A DNA stretch of 64,000 bases from Flectobacillus rivi (GTDB lineage: Bacteria; Bacteroidota; Bacteroidia; Cytophagales; Spirosomataceae). Location: positions 310,001-374,000 of the forward strand of contig NZ_JASHIE010000005.1 in the NCBI RefSeq assembly GCF_030056655.1, read 5' to 3'. Under the pieces are notes generated by a model. The model was not told where the DNA came from. It made no database searches and saw only the letters and a program-made list of their open reading frames with translations. Shown piece after piece: positions 8,876 to 17,532 of the stretch. Numbering within the stretch: the stretch's first letter is position 1; every line of letters starts with the position of its first letter. The position numbers were made by a program, and so were the translations under genes.

Positions 8876-11800
8876 TTACTCTATTGCTGGTTTCTTACGG
8901 AAGTACTTGGTACGAACTCGTTCGTTGATGTAATACATACAAGGTACGATTACAAGTGTAAGTACTGTCGAGAAGCTCAAACCGAAGATAATAGTCCAAG
9001 CCAAAATACCCCAGAATACTGCACTGTCACCACCAAAAGCAATATGTGGATTGAATTCGGTAAACATCGTTACGAAGTCGATACTCAAACCTACTGCTAA
9101 TGGTACAAGACCCAAGATAGCGGCAGAGGCTGTCAACAATACTGGAGTCAAACGCACACTACCAGCTTCGATAATAGCTTCTTTTAATTCATATCCACGG
9201 CCTCTCAGCTCGTCGGTAAATTCTATGAGGAGGATACCGTTTTTCACTACAATACCCGCTAAGGCAATAATACCTACGCCCGACATGATTACAGAGAATG
9301 TCATTCCGAATACCATAAAGCCTAACAATACACCAATCAATGATAACAAGATGGTACCGAAAATGATGATTGGTTTTGAAATAGAGTTAAACTGAATGGT
9401 CAAAATCAAGAAAATTAACAAAATAGCACCACCAAAAGCCGTTCCTAAGAAGTTGGCAGTTTCGGCTTGTTCTTCTTGCTCCCCACCCATTTTCACAGTA
9501 TATCCACTCGGAATTTCTATATCCTTAATCAAATCATTGATTTGTGCTACAATTTGGTTAGCGTTATAACCTGCTACTACATCCGAACCTAGCGTTACAA
9601 CACGTTGCTGATTCTTACGGTTGATTTGACTAAAGGTGGTTGAGTAACTAATCGTTGCAATGGAGTTCAATGGTACTTGGCGTAAAACACCTCCCATGGT
9701 CATATCACGATAAGTGATATTCAAACTCAACAGTTTTTCGATTTGATTACGGTCGCTTTGTTTGATACGCAACTGGATTGGATATTCATCTTTATCATCA
9801 CGGAATTTTGAAATCTCCGAACCAAATAACGCTGTACGAATCGCCAAGGCTACTTGTGAAGAAGAAATCCCTTCTCTTTGAGCTTTTTGCTTATCAACGT
9901 CAACGATGATTTCAGGCTTGTTGGTAATCAAATCACTTTTTAGTTCATCAATACCTTTGATCCCTGACTTTTCAATTCTTTCTTTAACGTCTTTTTCAAG
10001 TGTTTGTAAAACCGTAAAGTCATCCCCAGCGATTTCAATGGCAATTGGCTTACCAGTTGGAGGACCATTACGCTCTCTTTCTACTGAAATCTCACTGCCA
10101 GGAATAGGAGATTTTTTAAGCTCATCACGAATTTCTTGCAAAATACTTTCCGACGAAATTTCTCCACGTTCTGTCTTTTTCACAAATGCTACCGTCACTT
10201 TTGATTTTTGTGGAGTAGCCGAACGATCTGGGTTCGTTGGATCACCTGCGTTTTTACCTACGTTCGAGATTACTGAGTTAACAGCTATTTCGGCTTTGTT
10301 TTTCTTGATAATATTGAATACTCTTTTCTCAATAATCTTCGTGACCGAGTCAGTTTTGCGTGCATCGGTACCTACAGGCATTACGTTGTAGATATACACA
10401 TAGTCAGGGTCGCCACTAGGGAAGAAAATTACTTTTGGTTGCACAATTCCCATCATGATGAAAGTAAATATCAATAAACCAAAAGTGGCAATTACAACAC
10501 CAATCGGACGTTTGCCATGAATTACCCAAGCAACAACCGCACGATAGCGATTTTTGAATGCAGGAAGTGCTGTTTCTTGGAAAGGCACGATAATTTTTGG
10601 CGATAAGATAAAGTGGTTGAAAAGGTATAATGCAAGGATAAACACAAACAAGTTACCAAGTCCAAAGTTGATGAAATAACCCACTACTGCCAACAATCCC
10701 ATAACAATCAGAGGCTTTTGCAAAGACTTAATACCTTCTACATGGTGGGTTTCTTCGTCGTGGCGTTTCATAAACGATACCGCAAACACAGGGTTCATTA
10801 CATAAGCCACCAATAAGGAAGCAAACAACGTATAAATCAAGGTAATAGGTAAGAATTTCATAAACTCACCTACAATACCTGGCCAAAACAATAAAGGTAC
10901 AAATGGTGCAATCGTAGTAAGCGTACCTGATAATACTGGTAAGAATACTTCTGATGCCGCTAATTTTACGGCTTCAACAATGCTTAACTTACGGAATTGG
11001 TTGAAAATACGGTGTGAGTTTTCTATTACTACAATGGCATCATCTACCACAATACCCAAACCTAGTAAGAAAGCAAACAATACAATCGTATTGAGCGTGA
11101 ACCCTGAGAAATACAAAGGAATAAAGGCAATCAACGCTGATAATGGTACCGACAGACCTACAAAGATGGCATCGCGAACACCCATAAAGAACATTAGGAC
11201 GAATACTACAAATAGAAAGCCTAGAATTACGGTATTCACTAAGTCATCAATATCGGATTTTGTACGTTCTGATGAATCGGCAGTGATTTGTACTTTTACA
11301 CCTTGTGGTAAACGAGTCTCCTCGTATTTGTCCAAAATCTTTTCAATCTGCTCTGAAGCCGAAATCAAGTTGGCTCCACTACGCTTAATAACGTTAAGGG
11401 TAATAACCGAACGGTTATCTAAGCGGGCAAAATCCTGACGCTCTTCGTGGCTATCTATTACCTCTGCAACGTCACCTAGGCGAATCATTGCACCTGATGA
11501 CGAACGCAACATGATGTTAGCGATTTGGTCAACCGTTTTGAATTCTCCTTTTACACGAAGTGTACGGCGTACGCCATCGACATTGAGGTCACCACCCGAA
11601 ATGTTGATGTTTTCACCTTGAACAGCCATTTGAATATCTGTAAAAGATAATCCTGAAGCCTGCGCTTTGTATAAGTCTAGGTTGATTTGAATTTCACGAT
11701 TCAATGCACCGACGATATCGACACGGGTAATTTCAGGTAAGCCTTCAATCAAATCTTGTAATTCTTCTGCATAATCTTTTAGCTTTCCTAAAGGGTAATT

Positions 11801-12292
11801 ACCCGCCAAGTTGATGTTCATAATCGGGAATTCCGAGAAGTTCACATCTTGTGCCGTTGGTCCTGAATCTAGCTTTTGAGGTAAATCTTTCTTCGATTTA
11901 TCTACCGCATCACGCACACGCTGTAACGCATCCTCAACCTTTACATTGGGGTTAAATTCAATCAAAATAACCGAGACATCTTGCAAGGCATTTGATTTGA
12001 TACGTTTTACCCCTTGAATCGTTTTTAATTGTTTCTCAATGGGTTTGTTGATTACGTTTTCAATATCCGCAGGTGTTGTACCAAAGTAGACAGTCTGTAC
12101 ATAAATCTGTGGTACTTTAATGTCTGGGAATTGCTCTTTGGGAAGGCTTCCGTAGATACCTAAACCCGCTAAAAACACCATAAAGGTGAAAAGGTAAACA
12201 GTGGTTTGGTTGGAAGCAAGCCATCCAATCATCTTATAGATTCCACCACTACCATGAGGTAATTCTTGTATATCTTTTTCTTGATTTTCCAT
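8876..12292 (-). CDS. RND-superfamily efflux pump, inner-membrane transporter (HAE-1/AcrB-like)
   Basis: 1138 residues with the two-fold repeated RND plan: one N-terminal helix, a large periplasmic loop, a helix bundle, and then the same again. The proton-relay pair is present in GLGIVVDDAIVVIEN within the TM4 region, as in hydrophobic/amphiphilic-efflux pumps. The motif GFTLNTIVLFAFLLGLG precedes it. Substrates cannot be read from sequence; drugs, dyes or lipophiles are the family norm. It is the last gene of the operon tetR - tolC-like - adaptor - pump, separated from the adaptor by a 147-bp gap containing two hairpins. A spacer of hydrophobic residues near 530-570 makes it slightly longer than AcrB. 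Confidence 0.93.
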   Translation of the reverse strand: MENQEKDIQELPHGSGGIYKMIGWLASNQTTVYLFTFMVFLAGLGIYGSLPKEQFPDIKVPQIYVQTVYFGTTPADIENVINKPIEKQLKTIQGVKRIKSNALQDVSVILIEFNPNVKVEDALQRVRDAVDKSKKDLPQKLDSGPTAQDVNFSEFPIMNINLAGNYPLGKLKDYAEELQDLIEGLPEITRVDIVGALNREIQINLDLYKAQASGLSFTDIQMAVQGENINISGGDLNVDGVRRTLRVKGEFKTVDQIANIMLRSSSGAMIRLGDVAEVIDSHEERQDFARLDNRSVITLNVIKRSGANLISASEQIEKILDKYEETRLPQGVKVQITADSSERTKSDIDDLVNTVILGFLFVVFVLMFFMGVRDAIFVGLSVPLSALIAFIPLYFSGFTLNTIVLFAFLLGLGIVVDDAIVVIENSHRIFNQFRKLSIVEAVKLAASEVFLPVLSGTLTTIAPFVPLLFWPGIVGEFMKFLPITLIYTLFASLLVAYVMNPVFAVSFMKRHDEETHHVEGIKSLQKPLIVMGLLAVVGYFINFGLGNLFVFILALYLFNHFILSPKIIVPFQETALPAFKNRYRAVVAWVIHGKRPIGVVIATFGLLIFTFIMMGIVQPKVIFFPSGDPDYVYIYNVMPVGTDARKTDSVTKIIEKRVFNIIKKNKAEIAVNSVISNVGKNAGDPTNPDRSATPQKSKVTVAFVKKTERGEISSESILQEIRDELKKSPIPGSEISVERERNGPPTGKPIAIEIAGDDFTVLQTLEKDVKERIEKSGIKGIDELKSDLITNKPEIIVDVDKQKAQREGISSSQVALAIRTALFGSEISKFRDDKDEYPIQLRIKQSDRNQIEKLLSLNITYRDMTMGGVLRQVPLNSIATISYSTTFSQINRKNQQRVVTLGSDVVAGYNANQIVAQINDLIKDIEIPSGYTVKMGGEQEEQAETANFLGTAFGGAILLIFLILTIQFNSISKPIIIFGTILLSLIGVLLGFMVFGMTFSVIMSGVGIIALAGIVVKNGILLIEFTDELRGRGYELKEAIIEAGSVRLTPVLLTASAAILGLVPLAVGLSIDFVTMFTEFNPHIAFGGDSAVFWGILAWTIIFGLSFSTVLTLVIVPCMYYINERVRTKYFRKKPAIE

Positions 12293-12312
12293 TTTAATAG
12301 AGATAGTTATAC

Positions 12313-12423
12313 AGCCATTGGCTTGGCGCTATGGTCTGCCGACAAGCCAATGGCTTGCCTATTTATCTTTAGAAATGCTATTGTTGAGATTGGAATGTGG
12401 ATAAATAAAAGTTATCCACATTC
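12313..12423 (-). other. Two strong hairpins in the adaptor-pump intercistronic gap
   Basis: Hairpin 1: GCCATTGGCTTG (12313-12324) with CAAGCCAATGGC (12343-12354), a perfect 12-bp stem. Hairpin 2: GAATGTGGATA (12393-12403) with TATCCACATTC (12413-12423), a perfect 11-bp stem. Neither has a T-tract in the direction of transcription, so they are more likely mRNA-stabilising or attenuating structures than full terminators. Confidence 0.7.
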
Positions 12424-12439
12424 TTAAGGCTCGTGTGGA

Positions 12440-13555
12440 TTAGTAACTCAAAGGCGTACCATCTACTAAGTCTTGGTATCCTTGCGTAATCAAAAGTTCA
12501 CCTGCTGAAAGTCCTTCAAGGATTTCGATATTGCCATTATAGCTCAAACCAGTTTTTACTTTACGACCACGTGCTACTTTTTTGCCATTTTCGGTAACAG
12601 CTACATAAACGATATTGCCTAATTCTGTATTCTGAATTAAGTTTTGAAGAATCACGATTGAGTTTGCTTTTGACAAGTCATTGATCGTCATGATAGCTAC
12701 TTGGTTAGGCTTTAATTGACCGCCCAAGTTTGGTACTTTAGCTTCTACGCCAAAAGTTCTTGAAACTGGATCAACTAAGGCGTCAACTACGCCTACTTTT
12801 GTATTCAATTCCTTGTTAATATCTGGGAATTTCACATTTAGGGCATCACCACGTTTTACAGAACCCAAATAGGTATCTGCTACTTTACCTACAACTTTCA
12901 AATTACCCACATTTACTAGTTGGAAAATAGGTTGTCCTGGCATACCCATTTCACCTACTTTCTGGCGAACAACCTCAACCGTTCCAGCGATTGGCGCATA
13001 TACTTTAGTCATCGCCAATTGAGCTTCCATCGTTACAATACGTTTTTCGAGTGCTTCTTTATTAGCTTTTGCTTGAAGGTATTGTACTTCAGTACCAATT
13101 TGTTGATCCCAAAGTGCTTTTTGCTTGTTGAAAAGCGTAACGGCTAAGTCTAATTGTTGCTTGATTTCGGCCATTGACTGCTTCAAAACAGTATTGTCGA
13201 TGGTAGCGACTAATTGTCCTTTTTTCAAAGCTTGACCTACCGTTACTAAAACGCTAGTCAATTGTCCACTCATTTGTGGGGTAACCTGTACAATGTTTTC
13301 AGAGCTTACCAAACCTTGAACTTCTACGAAATGTTTGAAGCTTTGTGCTTGAATTGGGCTTACAGATACTGCTACGATTTTCTGTTCTTCTTTTTTCTCT
13401 GTTTTACCTAACTCTTTTTCTAAGCCTTTAATTTTAGCTTCAATTTCTTGCTTCTGCGATTTTAGGGCTTCTAATTCCGCTTTTTTATCAGTTGATTTAT
13501 TGCAGGCTGCCAATAAGAATAAGGCAGAGGCTATTGCTAAGTATTGCTTTTTCAT
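12440..13555 (-). CDS. RND efflux periplasmic adaptor (membrane fusion) lipoprotein
   Basis: 371 residues. The signal peptide ends in a lipobox, LLAAC, so the protein is probably anchored through Cys18. Residues ~24-60 form a charged coiled-coil-like stretch rich in Lys/Glu. The lipoyl/barrel-sandwich half-motifs follow (GQLTSVLVTVGQALKKGQLV and VYAPIAGTVEVVRQKVGEM) around an alpha-hairpin. It bridges the inner-membrane pump and the TolC-like channel. It lies between the genes of those two partners, 32 bp after the channel gene. Family assignment is secure; substrate is unknown. Confidence 0.92.
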   Translation of the reverse strand: MKKQYLAIASALFLLAACNKSTDKKAELEALKSQKQEIEAKIKGLEKELGKTEKKEEQKIVAVSVSPIQAQSFKHFVEVQGLVSSENIVQVTPQMSGQLTSVLVTVGQALKKGQLVATIDNTVLKQSMAEIKQQLDLAVTLFNKQKALWDQQIGTEVQYLQAKANKEALEKRIVTMEAQLAMTKVYAPIAGTVEVVRQKVGEMGMPGQPIFQLVNVGNLKVVGKVADTYLGSVKRGDALNVKFPDINKELNTKVGVVDALVDPVSRTFGVEAKVPNLGGQLKPNQVAIMTINDLSKANSIVILQNLIQNTELGNIVYVAVTENGKKVARGRKVKTGLSYNGNIEILEGLSAGELLITQGYQDLVDGTPLSY

Positions 13556-13587
13556 TATTTCTTTTTTGCGATTTTTAGTATTAGGGA

Positions 13588-14937
13588 TTATTCTACAAAT
13601 AACTTGCCTTTGGCTTTGTCAAGATCAACTTTAGCAATAAGGACGTTATATAAAGTAGCAAAATAATTGTTTTGAGCTTCTTTGTATGATGATTCAGCAT
13701 TGACTAATTCTAAGTTTGTGCCAACACCTTGTTCATATTTGATTTTGGTTACACGAACAACCTCTTTTGCCAAATCCATGTTATGCTTTTGTTCTTGAAG
13801 CGTTTCGTAGGCATTTTTCAAGGTAATTTGACCTTGTTTTACCTGTAAGTCAATACTATTTTGTAAGAAGGTAAAGTTTTCTTTAATCTTCTGTACAGCA
13901 TTGGCAGATTGGATAATTTTGTATTTTTTGGCGAAACCATCAAAGATTGGAACTTGAATAGAGAAGCCAAGTGTAGCGGCGTTAAACCAAGGTTTCGTAA
14001 TTAAGTCGCCGAATTGTGGACGACCCGTCGAATAGCCATACGTACTTGTAAGGAATACTTTTGGCAAATAACCTGCTTTTTGGTTTTTCAAATCTAGTTG
14101 AGCCAAACGATCTTGTGTTTGCAACATCGAATATTCTATACGGTCACCATATTGGAAAGGAGTTTCGTTTTCTGGTAAAAACTCATTTAAGTTGACACTG
14201 CTCAATTTGTCGGTAACTACCACTGGTTCAGTTAGGGGTAAACCCATCTGAAATTTGAGCAAGTTGTAACTTAATTCTTGTAAACGTTCTACATTTTTGT
14301 ACTCAATAGAAAGATTATTCTTTTGTACCTCTAAACGTTGTACGTCAAGCTTTTCAACAAATCCTTGTAGATTCAAGGCTTTAGTCTGGTTGAAAAGAGA
14401 GTCAAGGCGACCCATATTGAGCTTAAGAATTTCCAAACGCTCTTCATTGACAAGAATACCATAATAGGCCTTCGTAACATTTTCAGCAATTTGCTGTTTG
14501 GTTTGCGTAAGAGACTTAGCCGATAGTTCTTTGTAAACATCTGCGGCTTTTAAGCCTAAGGTATACGAACCATCAAATAATAACTGGCTCAAGCTTGCAA
14601 CGGCATTACCACTATTACGTACACCAAATTCAGCTGCTACTACATCGCCTTCTTTGGCATTTGGGTCAAATGTTTTGGCTGGAATAAATACCCTTTGGAT
14701 GATAAGGTTGTTGGTGTAACCAATATTTGCATTTACTTGTGGCAAGCCCATTGCTTTGATTTCATTTACCTTAGCACTGGCATTCAATACATCAAGTTGT
14801 GCGGTTTTTACATTCGAATGGTTCTTTACTGCATAATCTATCGCCTCCTTAAGGGTGTAGCTTTGTTGGGCACGAGCTACTACCGAAGTAAGCAATATAC
14901 TGAAAGTCAGTAAGCTACTTTTAAGTTTAGTTTTCAT
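13588..14937 (-). CDS. TolC-family outer-membrane efflux channel
   Basis: 449 residues with a Sec signal peptide (LLTFSILLTSVVARAQ). Two repeats of the outer-membrane-efflux-protein fold are recognisable, beginning YTLKEAIDYAVKNHSNVKTAQ, with long amphipathic helices and a C-terminal TNLELVNAESSYKEAQNNYF block typical of the family. It forms the outer-membrane duct of the tripartite pump encoded by the next two genes on the minus strand. It follows tetR by a 104-bp gap and precedes the adaptor by 32 bp. Confidence 0.92.
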   Translation of the reverse strand: MKTKLKSSLLTFSILLTSVVARAQQSYTLKEAIDYAVKNHSNVKTAQLDVLNASAKVNEIKAMGLPQVNANIGYTNNLIIQRVFIPAKTFDPNAKEGDVVAAEFGVRNSGNAVASLSQLLFDGSYTLGLKAADVYKELSAKSLTQTKQQIAENVTKAYYGILVNEERLEILKLNMGRLDSLFNQTKALNLQGFVEKLDVQRLEVQKNNLSIEYKNVERLQELSYNLLKFQMGLPLTEPVVVTDKLSSVNLNEFLPENETPFQYGDRIEYSMLQTQDRLAQLDLKNQKAGYLPKVFLTSTYGYSTGRPQFGDLITKPWFNAATLGFSIQVPIFDGFAKKYKIIQSANAVQKIKENFTFLQNSIDLQVKQGQITLKNAYETLQEQKHNMDLAKEVVRVTKIKYEQGVGTNLELVNAESSYKEAQNNYFATLYNVLIAKVDLDKAKGKLFVE

Positions 14938-15041
14938 TTTTGACTAGATAATTAGTAAATTTTTAAAGAACATATATGCTACGAGTATCTGTTAAAAGAG
15001 GATTACTCAAGTGCCTTAAGTAATAGAAAGGCAATTACTCA

Positions 15042-15644
15042 TTAACTCAATAGATTGAGATAGTTATTATAGAGTTTGAGACCTTCGTCCGACAATACAC
15101 CTCTGATGAAATGGTCAATCAAGGCGATTTGAACTTCAATAAACGAAAATCTATCAGGTGGAAAAACTTGCATGTCAAATGCAATAAAAATTGATTCTAA
15201 GTGTAGTTTGGCTATAATTTCTACTTTAATTTCTGGTCTAAACAACCCGTCAGCAATACCTTTTTCAAGGTCTTTAATCATCTGAGTCAGAATAAAATTC
15301 TGTTTGTGCTCCATGAATAAATTCCATGCACGAGGGTGATATTTCTTGATGTCGTAAAGCATCGTTGGATTGATTTCGCAAAACGACTTTTTGAGCATTT
15401 CAATAGTTTTAACCATTTTTTCGACCACATTCTTCGAACTGTCATTCATGGTTTGGTACTCACACTTATCTTCTTCTAATTGATGTACTGCAACCTGAAA
15501 AACTATCTCGTCTTTATCCGAAAAATGTTGATAAATGGTTTTCTTAGAAATCCCCAACTCTTTGGCAATGTCGTCCATCGTTATAGATTTTACTCCATAA
15601 CGCATAAACAAACGACCGCTAGTTTCAATAATTCTTTCCTTCAT
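15042..15644 (-). CDS. TetR/AcrR-family transcriptional regulator, probable efflux repressor
   Basis: 200 residues. The N-terminal helix-turn-helix (SGRLFMRYGVKSITMDDIAKELGISKKTIYQHFSDKDEI, cited in two pieces: residues ~9-26 and ~27-48) is canonical TetR. The C-terminal ligand domain is all-helical and poorly conserved. It is the first gene of the efflux operon and is probably autoregulated: two adjacent inverted repeats cover its predicted promoter at 15728-15778. Loss of DNA binding on ligand binding would induce the pump. Regulatory role is inferred from position. Confidence 0.9.
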   Translation of the reverse strand: MKERIIETSGRLFMRYGVKSITMDDIAKELGISKKTIYQHFSDKDEIVFQVAVHQLEEDKCEYQTMNDSSKNVVEKMVKTIEMLKKSFCEINPTMLYDIKKYHPRAWNLFMEHKQNFILTQMIKDLEKGIADGLFRPEIKVEIIAKLHLESIFIAFDMQVFPPDRFSFIEVQIALIDHFIRGVLSDEGLKLYNNYLNLLS

Positions 15645-15727
15645 TTCTAATATGTAAAATTGCTAATGACCTGATTACATGGTAGGTTTTGCAAGTTTAT
15701 CAGAGGTTGGAAACTTTCGTGATTTAA

Positions 15728-15778
15728 ATAGTTTCTGAAGGCAAAACTATGGAAACTTTAAAAAGGTTCAAAGTTTTC
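15728..15778 (-). promoter_or_regulatory. Predicted tetR-efflux promoter overlapped by two inverted repeats (candidate TetR operator)
   Basis: On the minus strand a -33 TTTG (15769-15772) and a -7 TAGTTTTG (15742-15749) are spaced by 19 nt, matching the Bacteroidota consensus. Inverted repeat 1 (GGAAACTTT at 15751-15759 with AAAGTTTTC at 15770-15778, one mismatch) covers the -33 and spacer. Inverted repeat 2 (ATAGTTT at 15728 with AAACTAT ending 15750) covers the -7. This geometry fits autorepression. Confidence 0.55.
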
Positions 15779-16132
15779 TGTGATTTTTTGTAGAAATGTT
15801 CTACCAGTATGATGAATGGAAATTGGTATGGATAAGTGGTAAAATGTTGATAAAGAAGATTTTGGAAAATATGATTATGTTATGAAATTTTATAACAAAT
15901 TGTATTTTATTTAGGCTTACTTGAAGAAGGAGAAGAAAAGGAGAATGGATAAACATCAAGATGTTAATGAATTACTATAAGAAAAACTATAAGCTTTCAA
16001 AAAGTTTGTGATATAATCAGAAGGTACTCAAAATCAAAGATATGAAGTCTTATGTACTCTTGAGATAAACAATTTTTTCTAAAAGCTTACAGTCAATCAA
16101 TGATGATACTAGAATTAAGTTAGTGGGCAAAT
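15779..16132. other. Gene-free AT-rich stretch
   Basis: Between the efflux promoter and repeat copy B no open frame of useful length, RNA gene or strong hairpin was found. The stretch is purine-rich on the plus strand around 15915-15950. Confidence 0.5.
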
Positions 16133-16238
16133 ACCCGCAATAGGCATTAAGCTTTATGCCGTAGGCTAAATGTTGAAAATAGTTTCTCTTAAAATAATGA
16201 AAGCTTTTTTGCCTAATGCCTACGGCTTACTGCATAAA
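16133..16238. repeat. Dispersed intergenic repeat, copy B
   Basis: It starts ACCCGCAATAGGCATTAAGC, identical for 20 bases to copy A at 7528, then diverges and ends TTTTTTGCCTAATGCC (about 16205-16220) as copy A does. The ends are inverted (GGCATTAAGC...GCTTTTTTGCCTAATGCC), and CCGTAGGC / GCCTACGG add a second complementary pair. It lies just downstream of the cupin gene (stop at 16254, minus strand), so it may act as its terminator. Confidence 0.75.
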
Positions 16239-16253
16239 GCGTTACATTCATTC

Positions 16254-16775
16254 TTATCTACCAAAGTCATCTTGTAAACGAACGATGTCTTCCTCGTCAG
16301 ATGGTGTTTCTGGGTCAGTGTGTTGCCAAATTTCTGCAACAACTCCCCACGACTCCAAACCGATTAATCTATGGCGTTCGCCTTTATCCATTTGAATAAA
16401 GCTACCAGATTCTAATCTTTTTACTTCATCGCCTTCTTCGTCAGTTGGGCTGATTTTTACTCCTACAGTCGTTCCTGCAATGACTTTCCAAATCTCAGCA
16501 CGACGGAAATGGTATTGCCAAGAAAGGCGTTTTTCTGGTGCAACAACCAAAATTTTCGGGCTTAATTTATTAGTAATCTGAATGTCAGACATTTCCAAAT
16601 GAGGAAAATACGTACTAGCAAAAGCAGGAGCTTGAGTTTCGTCAATAACAAAAAAACCACCCCAAGGACGGGTTTGGTCTTGTTTAACTACATTAAAACC
16701 AAGCGTATTTAATTCCGCAGCGATTTGTTCGAAAATTTCTTCTTTACTTGAGTTGGGAGAGATGTTTAGGTTCAT
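16254..16775 (-). CDS. Cupin protein resembling the type II mannose-6-phosphate isomerase domain
   Basis: 173 residues. The cupin core reads LSWQYHFRRAEIWKVIAGT ... GSFIQMDKGERHRLIGLESWGVVAEIWQHTDP, matching the C-terminal domain of bifunctional ManC/phosphomannose isomerase type II, where the His and Glu residues bind metal. RPWGGFFVI near residue 40 matches the RPWG start of that domain. No nucleotidyltransferase domain is attached, so it is a stand-alone isomerase-like protein. Likely roles are fructose-6-phosphate/mannose-6-phosphate interconversion or sugar binding. It is monocistronic with a 5' UTR of about 100 nt. Confidence 0.75.
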   Translation of the reverse strand: MNLNISPNSSKEEIFEQIAAELNTLGFNVVKQDQTRPWGGFFVIDETQAPAFASTYFPHLEMSDIQITNKLSPKILVVAPEKRLSWQYHFRRAEIWKVIAGTTVGVKISPTDEEGDEVKRLESGSFIQMDKGERHRLIGLESWGVVAEIWQHTDPETPSDEEDIVRLQDDFGR

Positions 16776-16849
16776 AAGATAATTGTTAATTGAATGGATA
16801 TGTAATCATCACAAAGAGATCATCTTGTGAAATTTATACCCTGTTGAGG

Positions 16850-16891
16850 CGCTATGCAATACAACATAGCGTGATTATACACACAAAGTTA
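16850..16891 (-). promoter_or_regulatory. Candidate promoter and 5'-UTR hairpin of the cupin gene
   Basis: On the minus strand TAACTTTG (16884-16891) fits the -7 TAnnTTTG; the -33 is weak (TTTA about 18 nt upstream). Immediately downstream is a perfect 7-bp stem, CGCTATG / CATAGCG (16850-16871), that would lie near the mRNA 5' end. Confidence 0.4.
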
Positions 16892-17082
16892 CAACCCTTT
16901 GCTTACAGATAAAGCACCTTAAAATAATTTCGTTTTTCCTTAAAGAATATCTCCATTTTGTACAATTCATTTTTAGTGCCGTTTGTTAAAATACTGAATG
17001 CTAAGTATTTGATGCCATATCCTCTAATTTGATATTTGCATAAACCTTGTATGTCAAAAATTAATAGCTCAACATCCCTCTT

Positions 17083-17382
17083 ATGAACAACAATTGCCCA
17101 ACCCACTTGACTATTGGGAGGAAATATTTCTATTTTTCCCAAGACATTATGTATTTCGAAGGCTCTATTAATTATACCTTCGTGCATTTACAGACAGGTA
17201 GAAAAGACGTTATGGCTCAGACCATAGGACGTGTTGCTACCAAAACCGACGAAGGCTTTGTACGAATTAGCCGTAAGCACCTCGTCAATCGCCAGTACAT
17301 TCGCGTTGTACATCGCGACTATGTTGAATTGCTCGATAAGAGTATTTTACCAATTGCCCGTCGTAGACGAGGTAATCTTTAG
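17083..17382 (+). CDS. Stand-alone LytTR DNA-binding domain protein
   Basis: 99 residues. The pattern HLTIGRK...DIMYFEGSINYTFVHLQTG followed by FVRISRKHLVNRQYI and a basic tail ending in ARRRRGNL fits the LytTR beta-strand DNA-binding domain (compare F-RIHRS-LVN--I). There is no receiver domain and no membrane segment, so it is a minimal DNA-binding protein. Start at 17083 keeps the typical N-terminal strand; ATG at 17149 is an alternative. No kinase partner is nearby. It is convergent with the Gfo/Idh/MocA gene and shares its terminator. Targets are unknown. Confidence 0.7.
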   Translation: MNNNCPTHLTIGRKYFYFSQDIMYFEGSINYTFVHLQTGRKDVMAQTIGRVATKTDEGFVRISRKHLVNRQYIRVVHRDYVELLDKSILPIARRRRGNL

Positions 17383-17426
17383 AAACTGATTGGAAATAAC
17401 GAGATACTAATGTGAAAATTTATACT

Positions 17427-17486
17427 ATTTTACCTAATAAAAAAGGAGTGACTCGTGTGAGTCACTCCTCTTTTATTAGGTAAAAT
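17427..17486. terminator. Very long bidirectional terminator
   Basis: A stem of about 28 bp (ATTTTACCTAATAAAA...GGAGTGACTC with GAGTCACTCC...TTTTATTAGGTAAAAT) around a GTGT loop. It separates the convergent LytTR gene (ends 17382) and oxidoreductase gene (ends 17533). Confidence 0.9.
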
Positions 17487-17532
17487 TTTGAAAAATTAGA
17501 ACTTTATGAAAATCTCAAATCCAAAATAATAC

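Noticed and set aside
9906..10391. 161-codon open frame antisense to the RND pump gene
   Set aside because: Lies wholly inside a conserved coding sequence and has typical shadow composition.
16903..17187. 94-codon minus-strand frame whose FEIHNVLG resembles the start of GxxExxY proteins
   Set aside because: The similarity falls in the part antisense to the LytTR gene and the rest does not continue the family; no promoter seen.
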